A stretch of DNA of 6,217 nt from Caryophanales bacterium. GTDB lineage: Bacteria; Bacillota_I; Bacilli_A; RFN20; CAG-288. Below are positions 1 through 6,158 of the stretch, piece after piece (the first letter of the stretch is position 1; the number at the start of each line of letters is the position of its first letter). The translations under genes were made by a program, and so were the position numbers. The notes beneath the pieces are model-generated. The model was given only the letters and a program-made list of their open reading frames with translations. It made no database searches and was not told the origin of the DNA. The stretch lies in NCBI GenBank assembly GCA_021621525.1, contig JAJVUU010000085.1:1-6217 (forward strand), read 5' to 3'.

Positions 1-43
1 CAATTAATTTAGTAAATAATTAGTATATTTTCTATTTTTGTCT

Positions 44-49
44 TATAAT
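44..49 (+). promoter_or_regulatory. Putative -10 box (TATAAT) of the Fic-like/hemW operon
   Basis: A perfect TATAAT consensus lies in an AT-rich stretch. The best -35 candidate is weak: TTAGTA at 20-25, with an 18-nt spacer. The usual distance from a -10 box to the transcription start puts +1 at about position 56, which is the A of the ATG chosen for the first gene. The mRNA could therefore be leaderless. AT-rich sequence makes chance TATAAT matches common, so confidence is moderate. Confidence 0.5.
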
Positions 50-55
50 GGAGCC

Positions 56-1381
56 ATGCCATATTCATTTCTAGAACAGGGAAGACGTTTCAGCGAAGAC
101 GCCTATGCCACCAAAGACGAAGTCAAAGCGGTCTACAACCAAGATGATGTAGAGGATGTCTGGAAGAATGTCCTGACATACCGTTCCTTTTATGATACCG
201 AGACGGACCTGAAGGACAACAATGGATTATCCTACAAGATCAGCCTTACAAAGAGCATTTCTTCCAGGTCCTACGGACTTGAAAGGAAGCTTTTGAATGA
301 CGAATTGAAATACGTCCTTCTCAAAGACGATCTGAAAAAGGAATTCGCCATCCAAAGAGAGGCCGAAGCCATCAAGAGCACTGCCATAAGCATCAACCAG
401 CCGGTGACGGACAACATGATAAGAAAAATCGTCCTGAACGAAATCGAGACCATCCCGAGTTCCCTTTTCGTCCTCAAGGCCTTCCATGAAGGATATCAGT
501 ATGCTATGAAAATGCCTAGACTTGACTTGGAAGCCATCGAAACCATCAACTGCCTTGTATCTGGCGAAACGCTTGAGAAGACTTCGCCTCATTATCGTAA
601 AAACAATCTCCATGACATCCTTAATCCGTTAAGTCCCTGCCCGGCAGAGGAGATTCCTTCCAGGTTGGAGAGCCTTCTTTCCTTCCTTGGGCAGGAGGAG
701 ATTCCGATCATCCTGAGAGCCTTATCCATCCCCTATGTCTTTTTCTCCCTGAGACCCTTTGAATTCTACAACGAAGAGACAGCCTGTCTTGTCGCCAAGT
801 GTTTTTTGAAGACGAATGGCCTTGACATGATGGGGTTCGTATTGAACATCGAGTCCATCTGCTATGCGACATCCAAAACCTTCTTCGGGCGTCTCAAGCT
901 GACCGAAGCAAGCCTTGATCTGACCTATGTCCTAAGCCGATTTCTTCCCTTCGTCTTGCAGAACGAAGGAACAATCTCAGAAAGCCTAAGCGAATTTTCT
1001 ATTCAGAACATTTCCCAGAATGGGACATTCCAAGATGGAAAGACGACTCATGAAAACGACATCAAAGTCATCGATGGAGCCGAATACGCCCTTCCCACCT
1101 TCCCTTTGGATGATTCTTTGGAAACCATCGAAGCCAGAAGCAGGAAGCTCAAGGAAATCCATCCACAGCTCAAACCCAAGCAAGCCCATTTCTATGCCGG
1201 TCACTGTACCATCGGCCTCCATTACACGATAGACCAGTTCAAAAAAGAGGAGAAGACCGTCTATGAGACGGCTAGGACAAGCATGGAAGACTTAGCCAAC
1301 CGTGGCTTCTACAAGAAGGAGCTCATCGGCAAGAGGTTCGTCTATTCCCCGATTCCCTTGAAGGACAACCTCGATGAGTGA
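56..1381 (+). CDS. Fic-fold protein with degenerate active site and C-terminal winged helix
   Basis: The 441-residue product has the layout of a class II Fic (AMP-transferase family) protein but is probably catalytically dead. Residues 102-118 align with the inhibitory-helix region of such proteins (pattern EAxxSSxIEG), yet the inhibitory Glu position is Ser112 and the following Gly is Ile113. Residues 177-181 (SPHYR) match the usual G-x-Y/F-R turn. Residues 233-244 (RPFEFYNEETAC) occupy the HPFx(D/E)GNGRxxR signature: the catalytic His is Arg233, both Gly and both Arg are lost, and only Pro, Phe and Asn remain. The DLTYVLSRFL stretch matches the late Fic helix DxTxFIxFF. Residues 376-441 look like a winged helix-turn-helix, so DNA binding is plausible. 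ATG 56 was preferred over an in-frame TTG at 38, because neither has a well-spaced Shine-Dalgarno (GGAG is only 2 nt before ATG 56) and ATG is the commoner start. An in-frame TAA at 17-19 bounds the frame. The gene overlaps hemW by 8 nt. A transcription regulator or scaffold role is inferred, not shown. Confidence 0.8.
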   Translation: MPYSFLEQGRRFSEDAYATKDEVKAVYNQDDVEDVWKNVLTYRSFYDTETDLKDNNGLSYKISLTKSISSRSYGLERKLLNDELKYVLLKDDLKKEFAIQREAEAIKSTAISINQPVTDNMIRKIVLNEIETIPSSLFVLKAFHEGYQYAMKMPRLDLEAIETINCLVSGETLEKTSPHYRKNNLHDILNPLSPCPAEEIPSRLESLLSFLGQEEIPIILRALSIPYVFFSLRPFEFYNEETACLVAKCFLKTNGLDMMGFVLNIESICYATSKTFFGRLKLTEASLDLTYVLSRFLPFVLQNEGTISESLSEFSIQNISQNGTFQDGKTTHENDIKVIDGAEYALPTFPLDDSLETIEARSRKLKEIHPQLKPKQAHFYAGHCTIGLHYTIDQFKKEEKTVYETARTSMEDLANRGFYKKELIGKRFVYSPIPLKDNLDE

Positions 1382-2474
1382 CACGCCCAAGGCCTTATAT
1401 GTCCATATTCCGTTCTGTGACCGGATCTGTTCCTATTGCGACTTTGCCAAGGTGCTATGCAACACCTTTTCAGAAGAAGCCTATCTTGACAGGCTCTTTA
1501 AGGAACTGGACGAATGGAAGATTCCTTTTGACTCCCTGGATACCATCTATATCGGCGGAGGAACCCCTTCTTCCCTTTCAAAGGAAAATCTAAGGAGGCT
1601 TCTTTCTACCCTTCATGAAAGGTTTTTGCATGTCAAGGAATTCACCATGGAAGCCAATCCCGAATCCCTGAGCATGGAAAAGATTCAAATTTGCCTTGAA
1701 AACGGCGTCAACAGGATATCCCTAGGTGCCCAAAGCGGAGATGACAAAACCTTGTCCCTTCTCCGTCGAAGCCACAGCATAGAGGATCTGTTGTGTTGCT
1801 GTGACAACCTTCACAAGGCAGGGCTAGACAACTTCAACCTCGATTTCATCTATGGTCTTCCTTCCATGACCATGGAAGATCTCAAAAGAGACATCGGCCT
1901 TTCCTTATCCTTAAAAAGCAAGCATCTCTCCTATTATGCCCTCCAGATTGAAGAAGGGACCCTTCTTTACAACCAGAAAGTCCACGCCCTTGACGATGAC
2001 AGGATGAGAGAGATGTATGATTTCATCCTGAAGGAACTGGAAAAGGAAGGTTACTTCAGATACGAGGTGAGCAACTTTGCCAGGAAGGGCTATGAAAGCC
2101 TTCATAACCTGACCTATTGGCATGACGAGCAATACTATGCCATAGGCCTTTCCGCTGCTTCCTATGTCGGTTCAAGGCGTCTTGTCAATACCCGCTCCAT
2201 GAACCATTATCTAGCCGGAGATTACCATCGGAACATCGACATCATCGATGAAAAAGGAGAGGAATTTGAATTCCTGATGCTCAACCTGAGACTTGCATCC
2301 GGTTTTTCGATTCAACATTTCAATTCACGTTTTCATAAGGATTTCCTTGTTTTTTATAAAAAAGCGATTGAAAAAGTAAAGGATTACATCGAAATCGTCG
2401 ACGGATATTTCCGCATCAGGAAAGAATACCTCTACACCATGGATGCCATCCTTCTCGATCTTCTCAAGGATTGA
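1374..2474 (+). CDS. hemW: Radical SAM haem chaperone HemW
   Basis: This 366-residue cytoplasmic radical-SAM protein has the usual HemW length. Cys15, Cys19 and Cys22 form the CxxxCxxC ligand set of the [4Fe-4S]/S-adenosylmethionine site. The residue after CxxC-Asp is Phe24, where true oxygen-independent coproporphyrinogen oxidase HemN has a further Cys; this separates HemW from HemN. Other family marks are GGGTPS at 61-66, the MEANPE strand, NRISLGAQS, DFIYGLPS, a YALQIEEGT strand and RYEVSNFA. HNLTYW at 244-249 is the HNxxYW motif linked to haem binding in HemW. Family knowledge indicates that HemW binds haem and delivers it to haem proteins rather than making porphyrin. AAGGA at 1361-1365 precedes ATG 1374 by 8 nt, inside the end of the Fic-like gene, which suggests translational coupling. 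No haem biosynthesis genes are in the window. Confidence 0.93.
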   Translation: MSDTPKALYVHIPFCDRICSYCDFAKVLCNTFSEEAYLDRLFKELDEWKIPFDSLDTIYIGGGTPSSLSKENLRRLLSTLHERFLHVKEFTMEANPESLSMEKIQICLENGVNRISLGAQSGDDKTLSLLRRSHSIEDLLCCCDNLHKAGLDNFNLDFIYGLPSMTMEDLKRDIGLSLSLKSKHLSYYALQIEEGTLLYNQKVHALDDDRMREMYDFILKELEKEGYFRYEVSNFARKGYESLHNLTYWHDEQYYAIGLSAASYVGSRRLVNTRSMNHYLAGDYHRNIDIIDEKGEEFEFLMLNLRLASGFSIQHFNSRFHKDFLVFYKKAIEKVKDYIEIVDGYFRIRKEYLYTMDAILLDLLKD

Positions 2475-2484
2475 GTGATATTTT

Positions 2485-2518
2485 ATCCCCCTTAGTGACA
2501 ATACATAGTAAGGAGGAT
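2485..2518 (+). promoter_or_regulatory. Inverted repeat sequestering the ribosome binding site of the next gene
   Basis: ATCCCCCTTA at 2485-2494 can pair with TAAGGAGGAT at 2509-2518 around a 14-nt loop. This gives a 10-bp stem with a single internal C-A mismatch. The 3' arm contains the whole AGGAGG Shine-Dalgarno (2511-2516) of the membrane-protein gene starting at 2524. No T-run follows, so it is not an intrinsic terminator. It could dampen translation or make it dependent on ribosome or protein binding. Some complementarity to any Shine-Dalgarno is expected by chance, but ten positions is more than usual. Confidence 0.45.
2511..2516 (+). promoter_or_regulatory. Strong ribosome binding site AGGAGG
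   Basis: AGGAGG lies 7 nt before ATG 2524 and fixes the start of the 220-residue membrane protein. It sits in the 3' arm of the inverted repeat at 2485-2518. Confidence 0.85.
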
Positions 2519-2523
2519 TATCC

Positions 2524-3186
2524 ATGCATACGTTCATTGAGACGATTCAAAGGCATAGAAAGGAAGCCGGCTCCCTTTTATGCTATCTGTTTCTTTCCTA
2601 CCTTCTCTTCGATCAGGTGATTCCATATGTGCTGTTTTGTCTTCTTCAGGTCCTACTCTTTTCCATTCTCGTCATGAAACGGGAAAAGGCCATCCTAGGA
2701 TGTCAGAAAAGGATTTCTGCCTATTCCTTCTTTGCCAGCTTCCTTGACCATCTCATCAATCAGGAGAGTGTGCAAAGCAGTTATGAAGCAAGTCTCTGCT
2801 ACCTCATCTCCTACCAGGAAAGCATTCCCTTTGCGGAGCTCAGTCCGGAAAGATGTCCAGACCTATACGAGTATCAGGCTTATTTTCTTACCATCCTTAA
2901 GAAGGATAGAGAGAACCAGGCCATGCTTCTCCACTATGAATCCTTATCAGAAAGTGTCGAACAGAAGATATCCGATATGGGAAAGGACAAGAAAGTCATA
3001 CCCATCCTTCTTCTTTCTTCGATAGGTGTCTTTCTTCTGGGTTTATTGAAGGAAACTCTTTCCATCGATTCCAAGAACAGGATTCTTCCTTTGCTTCTTT
3101 TTCTTGTCCTATCGCTTCCCTGTCCTGTTTCGTTGCTGATCCAGACATCCAAGGCAAGGAGGATATCCGATGCTATCGAAAATTAA
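2524..3186 (+). CDS. Membrane protein of unknown function with GspF/TadC-like topology
   Basis: I do not recognise this 220-residue protein by sequence. Hydrophobic stretches lie at about residues 17-50 (probably two short membrane helices), 157-174 and 185-208. Positive clusters RHRK (10-13), MKRE (51-54), KDKK (about 153-156) and KARR (about 210-213) place the N-terminus, the 105-residue middle and the C-terminus in the cytoplasm. The middle region begins SFFASFLDHLINQESVQSSY and appears all-helical. A helix pair, a cytoplasmic helical domain and a second helix pair is the order found in TadB/TadC-type GspF proteins of type II/IV pilus machines. This is only a topological likeness; no ATPase or pilin gene is visible here. 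Its gene follows hemW after 49 nt and overlaps the next gene by 17 nt. The gene is certain, its function open. Confidence 0.8.
   Translation: MHTFIETIQRHRKEAGSLLCYLFLSYLLFDQVIPYVLFCLLQVLLFSILVMKREKAILGCQKRISAYSFFASFLDHLINQESVQSSYEASLCYLISYQESIPFAELSPERCPDLYEYQAYFLTILKKDRENQAMLLHYESLSESVEQKISDMGKDKKVIPILLLSSIGVFLLGLLKETLSIDSKNRILPLLLFLVLSLPCPVSLLIQTSKARRISDAIEN
3156..3162 (+). promoter_or_regulatory. Ribosome binding site AAGGAGG within the preceding gene
   Basis: AAGGAGG lies 7 nt before ATG 3170, inside the last codons of the 220-residue membrane-protein gene. It fixes the start of the 180-residue gene and supports co-expression of the two. Confidence 0.85.
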
Positions 3187-3712
3187 GGAAAAGCTTGAAA
3201 AGCATAGGAAGGATACGAAGAAGGAAAAGGTGGACACAAGGTCGATTCTCGTCTTGATTCTCTTTTTCGTTCTTGCCATCCTATCCTATCTTCTTACCAG
3301 AAAGACGATTTTCTTCCTTGGCTGCATGGTTCTTGGTCTTTCTCTGAGCATCAGCCTTTCCGATGGTCTTCTACCGGAAAGAAAAAGGGAAGAGCAGAAA
3401 AAGGATTACATAGACAACATCACCTTCTTTAGCCTCTTCTACCATTATTCCTATCTTTTCAATTCCTATCAGGAAGGCTTCCTTGCCGCCTATGAGAAGC
3501 TTAGGCTATGTCATCAAAAAGATATCATCAGCGACTATCTTGAAAATCCGAAGGAAGGACTGATGCTGAACGTGACCAATTCCAGGTGTGAGCATGCCTT
3601 GCTATGCCTGATTCATCGGTATTTTCACTCCGATGAAGAAACGACAAAAGAAGATCTGTCCCATCTAAATACACTCCTTTGCCGGTATCAGAAGGAATTC
3701 GATGGGAAATGA
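3170..3712 (+). CDS. Membrane protein of unknown function with two N-terminal helices and a cytoplasmic domain
   Basis: This 180-residue protein is not recognised by sequence. A very basic N-terminus (about residues 4-20, rich in Lys and Arg) precedes two hydrophobic segments at about 25-42 and 46-66. A basic linker (PERKREEQKK) follows, then a soluble helical region to the end. With positive charge inside, both termini are cytoplasmic. The soluble part opens ITFFSLFYHYSYLFNSYQEG and resembles in pattern the FFASFLDHLINQESVQSSYE region of the upstream membrane protein. The two may therefore be diverged relatives or partners. Unlike its neighbour it has no C-terminal membrane helices, so it could be a shortened form of the same fold. 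The 17-nt overlap and strong internal ribosome binding site indicate coupled expression. No frameshift or continuing homology is evident after the stop. Confidence 0.78.
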   Translation: MLSKIKEKLEKHRKDTKKEKVDTRSILVLILFFVLAILSYLLTRKTIFFLGCMVLGLSLSISLSDGLLPERKREEQKKDYIDNITFFSLFYHYSYLFNSYQEGFLAAYEKLRLCHQKDIISDYLENPKEGLMLNVTNSRCEHALLCLIHRYFHSDEETTKEDLSHLNTLLCRYQKEFDGK

Positions 3713-3758
3713 GAAGACAGGCTTACGGCAAAAAGAAAGCAGGAAGGGGCTTCTTTAG

Positions 3759-3788
3759 TTGAAGAACGAAATACCTTTGGGGTAAAAT
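3759..3788 (+). promoter_or_regulatory. Putative sigma-A promoter of tyrS
   Basis: TTGAAG at 3759-3764 (-35-like, 4 of 6 matches) and TAAAAT at 3783-3788 (-10-like, 5 of 6) are separated by 18 nt. Transcription would start near 3795 and leave a leader of roughly 33 nt before ATG 3828. That is too short for a T-box riboswitch. The site lies in the only gap between the membrane-protein pair and tyrS. Confidence 0.5.
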
Positions 3789-3817
3789 AGTAAGCATTCC
3801 TATCAATCTTTTAATTT

Positions 3818-3822
3818 GGAGG
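3818..3822 (+). promoter_or_regulatory. Ribosome binding site GGAGG that decides the tyrS start
   Basis: GGAGG lies 5 nt before ATG 3828. An upstream in-frame TTG at 3816 overlaps this site and has no ribosome binding site of its own, so ATG 3828 is the start. Confidence 0.85.
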
Positions 3823-3827
3823 TACCT

Positions 3828-5081
3828 ATGAACAATATAATGGATGATTTGGAAAGAAGAGGTTTGCTTGACAACTTCTCCGACAGGGAGAAAGTACACA
3901 GACTTTTCGATACACCCCAGACCGTATACTGCGGCTTTGACCCCTCTGCCAAGTCCCTGCAGCTTGGTAATTTCATCATGATCACGATTCTTCAGCGTCT
4001 TCAGAAGGCCGGACATCGTGTCATCGCCATGCTCGGTGGAGCCACCGGTATGATCGGTGACCCATCCGGAAAGAAGGCCGAAAGAAAATTCCTGACCCCG
4101 GACCAGGTCCTTGAAAATGCCAAGTGCATCGAAAACCAGCTGAGCAAGTACATCGACACATCCGATCCGGAAAAAGGAATGATCATCAACAACTATGAGT
4201 GGTGGTCCAAGACCAACGTCCTGACCTATCTGAGAGACTATGGAAAGAACTTCCAGGTCGGCTACATGCTTGCCAAGGACATCGTCAAATCCCGTCTCGA
4301 AGTCGGTATTTCCTATGCCGAGTTCTCCTACATGATTCTCCAGGCCGGTGATTTTGCAAACCTCTATGAGAAATATCACTGCACCATGCAGTTCGGTGGC
4401 GGAGACCAGTGGGGCAACCTTACGACCGCCTTGGACTTCGTCAAGAAGAAGGAAGGAAGCGACTGCGGAGCCGAAGTCTTCTCCTTCAAGCTCATCACCG
4501 ATTCCAATGGCAAGAAATTCGGCAAGTCCGAATCCGGTGCCCTCTATCTTGATCCGGAGATGACCACCCCATACCACATCTACCAGTATTTCATGAACGT
4601 CTCCGACAGCGACGTCAAAAAATACCTCTACATCTTCGATGACCGTCCTGTCGATGAAATCGATGAGATCGTCAGACAGCACCTTGAACATCCGGAACTC
4701 AGAAACGGTCAAAAGGAGCTTGCCAAGGTCATCGTGAGCAAGCTTCACGGAGAAGAAGCTGCCGAAAGCTGCAAGAAGATGTCCGTCGCTCTCTTCACCG
4801 ATTCCTTCAAAGACCTCACGGCCAAGGAACTCAGTCAGCTTACCGACGGCCTTGTCGTTGAAAACGAAACAGGAGACATCGCCCTTCTTGATGCCCTCAT
4901 CAGCCTGAAGCTTGCCTCTTCCAAGAGAGAAGCCAGGGAATTCGTCAAGAACGGAGCCGTCAAGATCAACGGTGAAAAGGTCTCCGATCTTGAAAAGGTC
5001 ATCACCAAGGCTGACGCCCTGGATGGCGGCTATATCTTCATCAAGCGCGGCAAGAAGAACTACGCCTGTTTGAAGTACTAG
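3828..5081 (+). CDS. tyrS: Tyrosine--tRNA ligase (TyrRS)
   Basis: This 417-residue class I aminoacyl-tRNA synthetase activates tyrosine with ATP and charges tRNA-Tyr in the cytoplasm. Domains in order are the Rossmann catalytic core (about 1-240), the alpha-helical anticodon-binding part, and a C-terminal S4-type RNA-binding domain (about 350-417). Visible motifs are Tyr34 and Asp38 in the tyrosine pocket, GGATGMIGDPSGKK, YMILQAGD, GGGDQWGN, and KFGKS at 230-234 as the KMSKS loop. The HIGH-type motif reads QLGN at 45-48. Gln45 (codon CAG, 3960-3962) replaces the catalytic His and Ser40 replaces Thr40; Asn48 is a common natural variant. Numbering of both signature motifs matches the Geobacillus stearothermophilus enzyme. 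Everything else looks intact, so it is probably functional. Codons are strongly biased to C- or G-ending forms compared with neighbours, as expected of a highly expressed gene. Its stop overlaps the stop of the convergent hydrolase gene. Confidence 0.97.
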   Translation: MNNIMDDLERRGLLDNFSDREKVHRLFDTPQTVYCGFDPSAKSLQLGNFIMITILQRLQKAGHRVIAMLGGATGMIGDPSGKKAERKFLTPDQVLENAKCIENQLSKYIDTSDPEKGMIINNYEWWSKTNVLTYLRDYGKNFQVGYMLAKDIVKSRLEVGISYAEFSYMILQAGDFANLYEKYHCTMQFGGGDQWGNLTTALDFVKKKEGSDCGAEVFSFKLITDSNGKKFGKSESGALYLDPEMTTPYHIYQYFMNVSDSDVKKYLYIFDDRPVDEIDEIVRQHLEHPELRNGQKELAKVIVSKLHGEEAAESCKKMSVALFTDSFKDLTAKELSQLTDGLVVENETGDIALLDALISLKLASSKREAREFVKNGAVKINGEKVSDLEKVITKADALDGGYIFIKRGKKNYACLKY

Positions 5082-6103
5082 CCTAAGAATTCCAGGATTT
5101 CATCCTTCACAGACGAATATTCCACCAATCCGGCCCGGTCCATGGAAGCATAGAACGCTTTCTCAGACCGAGCTTTTTCGTTTTCGTCTTCCATTTTTTC
5201 GATCCGATGATATTCCTTGTGAAGATTGATGAAGGAAGCATAGCTTTCTTCCGTGATGATGGAATTGTGCAACCCTTTCTTTGAAAGACACAGCTTTGCC
5301 CTGTCCTTCCTGGAAAAATAGGCATACTGTGAATTGCCATACCTGACCATCGGGTCATTCTTTGCATAGACGACAAGGATTTCCGTGTTTTTGTTCTTTG
5401 AAATACCCTTGGTTGAACAGGTCAGGGACTTCCTTCCGAAAAGAAGAAGCATAAAAAGGCCAAGCCCTGGTTTCATAAACCAATAGAGTGCCTTGCTCTT
5501 CATATAGAGAAGGCCAAGAGCAGCCTTGACAGGACTGACCGGGCCGGAACGAAGGACTGCTTTTTGAATCTCCGGATGCATTCCTAGGACACCCAAGGAA
5601 CAATAGGCCCCCCAGGAATGACCGTATAGAATCAAAGGCAAATCATCGTTGAGCCTTCTTTTTTCGACATCCTTTATGACGGCATCAAGAACGGGGATGC
5701 CATGATAAAGGGAGACCTGACTGTCTCCACCGGATAATCCGACGCCATATTGATCAAAACAGAGGATTCGATATCCTGCCTTGGCTAGATAAGCGACATC
5801 GACGAGGTATTGGGCATGGCTGCCAAATAACCCATGGGAAAGGATGACAAAACCCTTGAAAGAGGAACGGCCCGATTCCTGATAGACATACCCACGGATC
5901 ATGGCGTCTTCGAATTTCGTTTCATAGGAGAAACGGCTTAAGAAAAGATAGTCCTCAAAATGGACATAGCAGGGATGGGAAGGGTCTTTTCCACGGACAC
6001 CGAACAATTTTCGGTTGATGATGGCAGTAATCGAAATACCGATGGCAAGGTAGAGGAAGACAAGAACCAATAGCACGATCAGAATGATAAATAAGACTTT
6101 CAT
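5078..6103 (-). CDS. Membrane-anchored alpha/beta hydrolase (serine hydrolase, S33/Hydrolase_4-like)
   Basis: This 341-residue protein has a single N-terminal hydrophobic segment (about residues 2-27, starting MKVLFIILIV). It probably acts as an uncleaved anchor with the catalytic domain outside the membrane. Alpha/beta-hydrolase marks are the oxyanion-hole strand SHGLFG (His90-Gly91), DQYGVGLSGG (from Asp117), the nucleophile elbow GHSWG with Ser163, a likely acid in AKNDPMV (Asp250) and a likely catalytic His in KGLHNS (His279). Residues about 190-225 are hydrophobic and may form a lid over a lipophilic substrate. A charged helical tail of about 55 residues follows the core. The substrate cannot be told from sequence; an esterase, lipase or peptidase role is possible. 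ATG at 6103 was chosen because GGAGA (6113-6117 on the - strand) is 9 nt upstream. The in-frame ATG at 6112 lies next to that site, too close, and would add three residues. Confidence 0.88.
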   Translation of the reverse strand: MKVLFIILIVLLVLVFLYLAIGISITAIINRKLFGVRGKDPSHPCYVHFEDYLFLSRFSYETKFEDAMIRGYVYQESGRSSFKGFVILSHGLFGSHAQYLVDVAYLAKAGYRILCFDQYGVGLSGGDSQVSLYHGIPVLDAVIKDVEKRRLNDDLPLILYGHSWGAYCSLGVLGMHPEIQKAVLRSGPVSPVKAALGLLYMKSKALYWFMKPGLGLFMLLLFGRKSLTCSTKGISKNKNTEILVVYAKNDPMVRYGNSQYAYFSRKDRAKLCLSKKGLHNSIITEESYASFINLHKEYHRIEKMEDENEKARSEKAFYASMDRAGLVEYSSVKDEILEFLG

Positions 6104-6112
6104 GAAAGACAT

Positions 6113-6117
6113 TCTCC
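6113..6117 (-). promoter_or_regulatory. Ribosome binding site GGAGA of the hydrolase
   Basis: On the - strand GGAGA lies 9 nt before ATG 6103 but abuts ATG 6112. Spacing therefore favours the shorter protein beginning MKVLF. Confidence 0.6.
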
Positions 6118-6129
6118 AAGTACCCTATT

Positions 6130-6158
6130 ATTGTAAGCCATCACCCGCCTTCATGAAA
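6130..6158 (-). promoter_or_regulatory. Weak putative promoter of the hydrolase
   Basis: Read on the - strand, TACAAT (6130-6135) matches the -10 consensus at 5 of 6 positions. A poor -35 candidate TTTCAT (6153-6158) lies 17 nt upstream. Transcription would begin about 20 nt before ATG 6103. The weak -35 suggests low basal activity, use of an activator, or a wrong call. Confidence 0.3.

Noticed and set aside
9..21. Similarity between TTAGTAAATAATT near the start and TTAGTAAAATTATT at the end of the window, as possible terminal repeats
   Set aside because: Both are short AT-rich strings with no mobile-element genes between them, so chance is sufficient.
227..613. Antisense open frame of 128 codons within the Fic-like gene
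   Set aside because: It is a shadow of a well-supported gene, with no ribosome binding site or domain pattern.
1374..2474. Annotation as oxygen-independent coproporphyrinogen III oxidase (HemN)
   Set aside because: The extra Cys of HemN is Phe24 here, the HNxxYW motif is present and the length fits HemW.
3732..3756. Stem-loop AAAGAAAGC / GCTTCTTT after the membrane-protein pair, as a possible terminator
   Set aside because: The stem is weak with a bulged A, and the Ts lie within the stem rather than following it. A second weak hairpin overlaps it, so termination is not supported.
3723..4748. A 341-codon open frame antisense to tyrS
   Set aside because: It lies in exact codon register with tyrS. 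Antisense stops in this register require sense TTA, CTA or TCA codons, which the strongly biased tyrS avoids. It has no recognisable product.
5104..6112. Three-residue longer start of the hydrolase at 6112
   Set aside because: The ribosome binding site would abut the start codon. The next ATG at 6103 has proper spacing and gives a typical MK-hydrophobic anchor.
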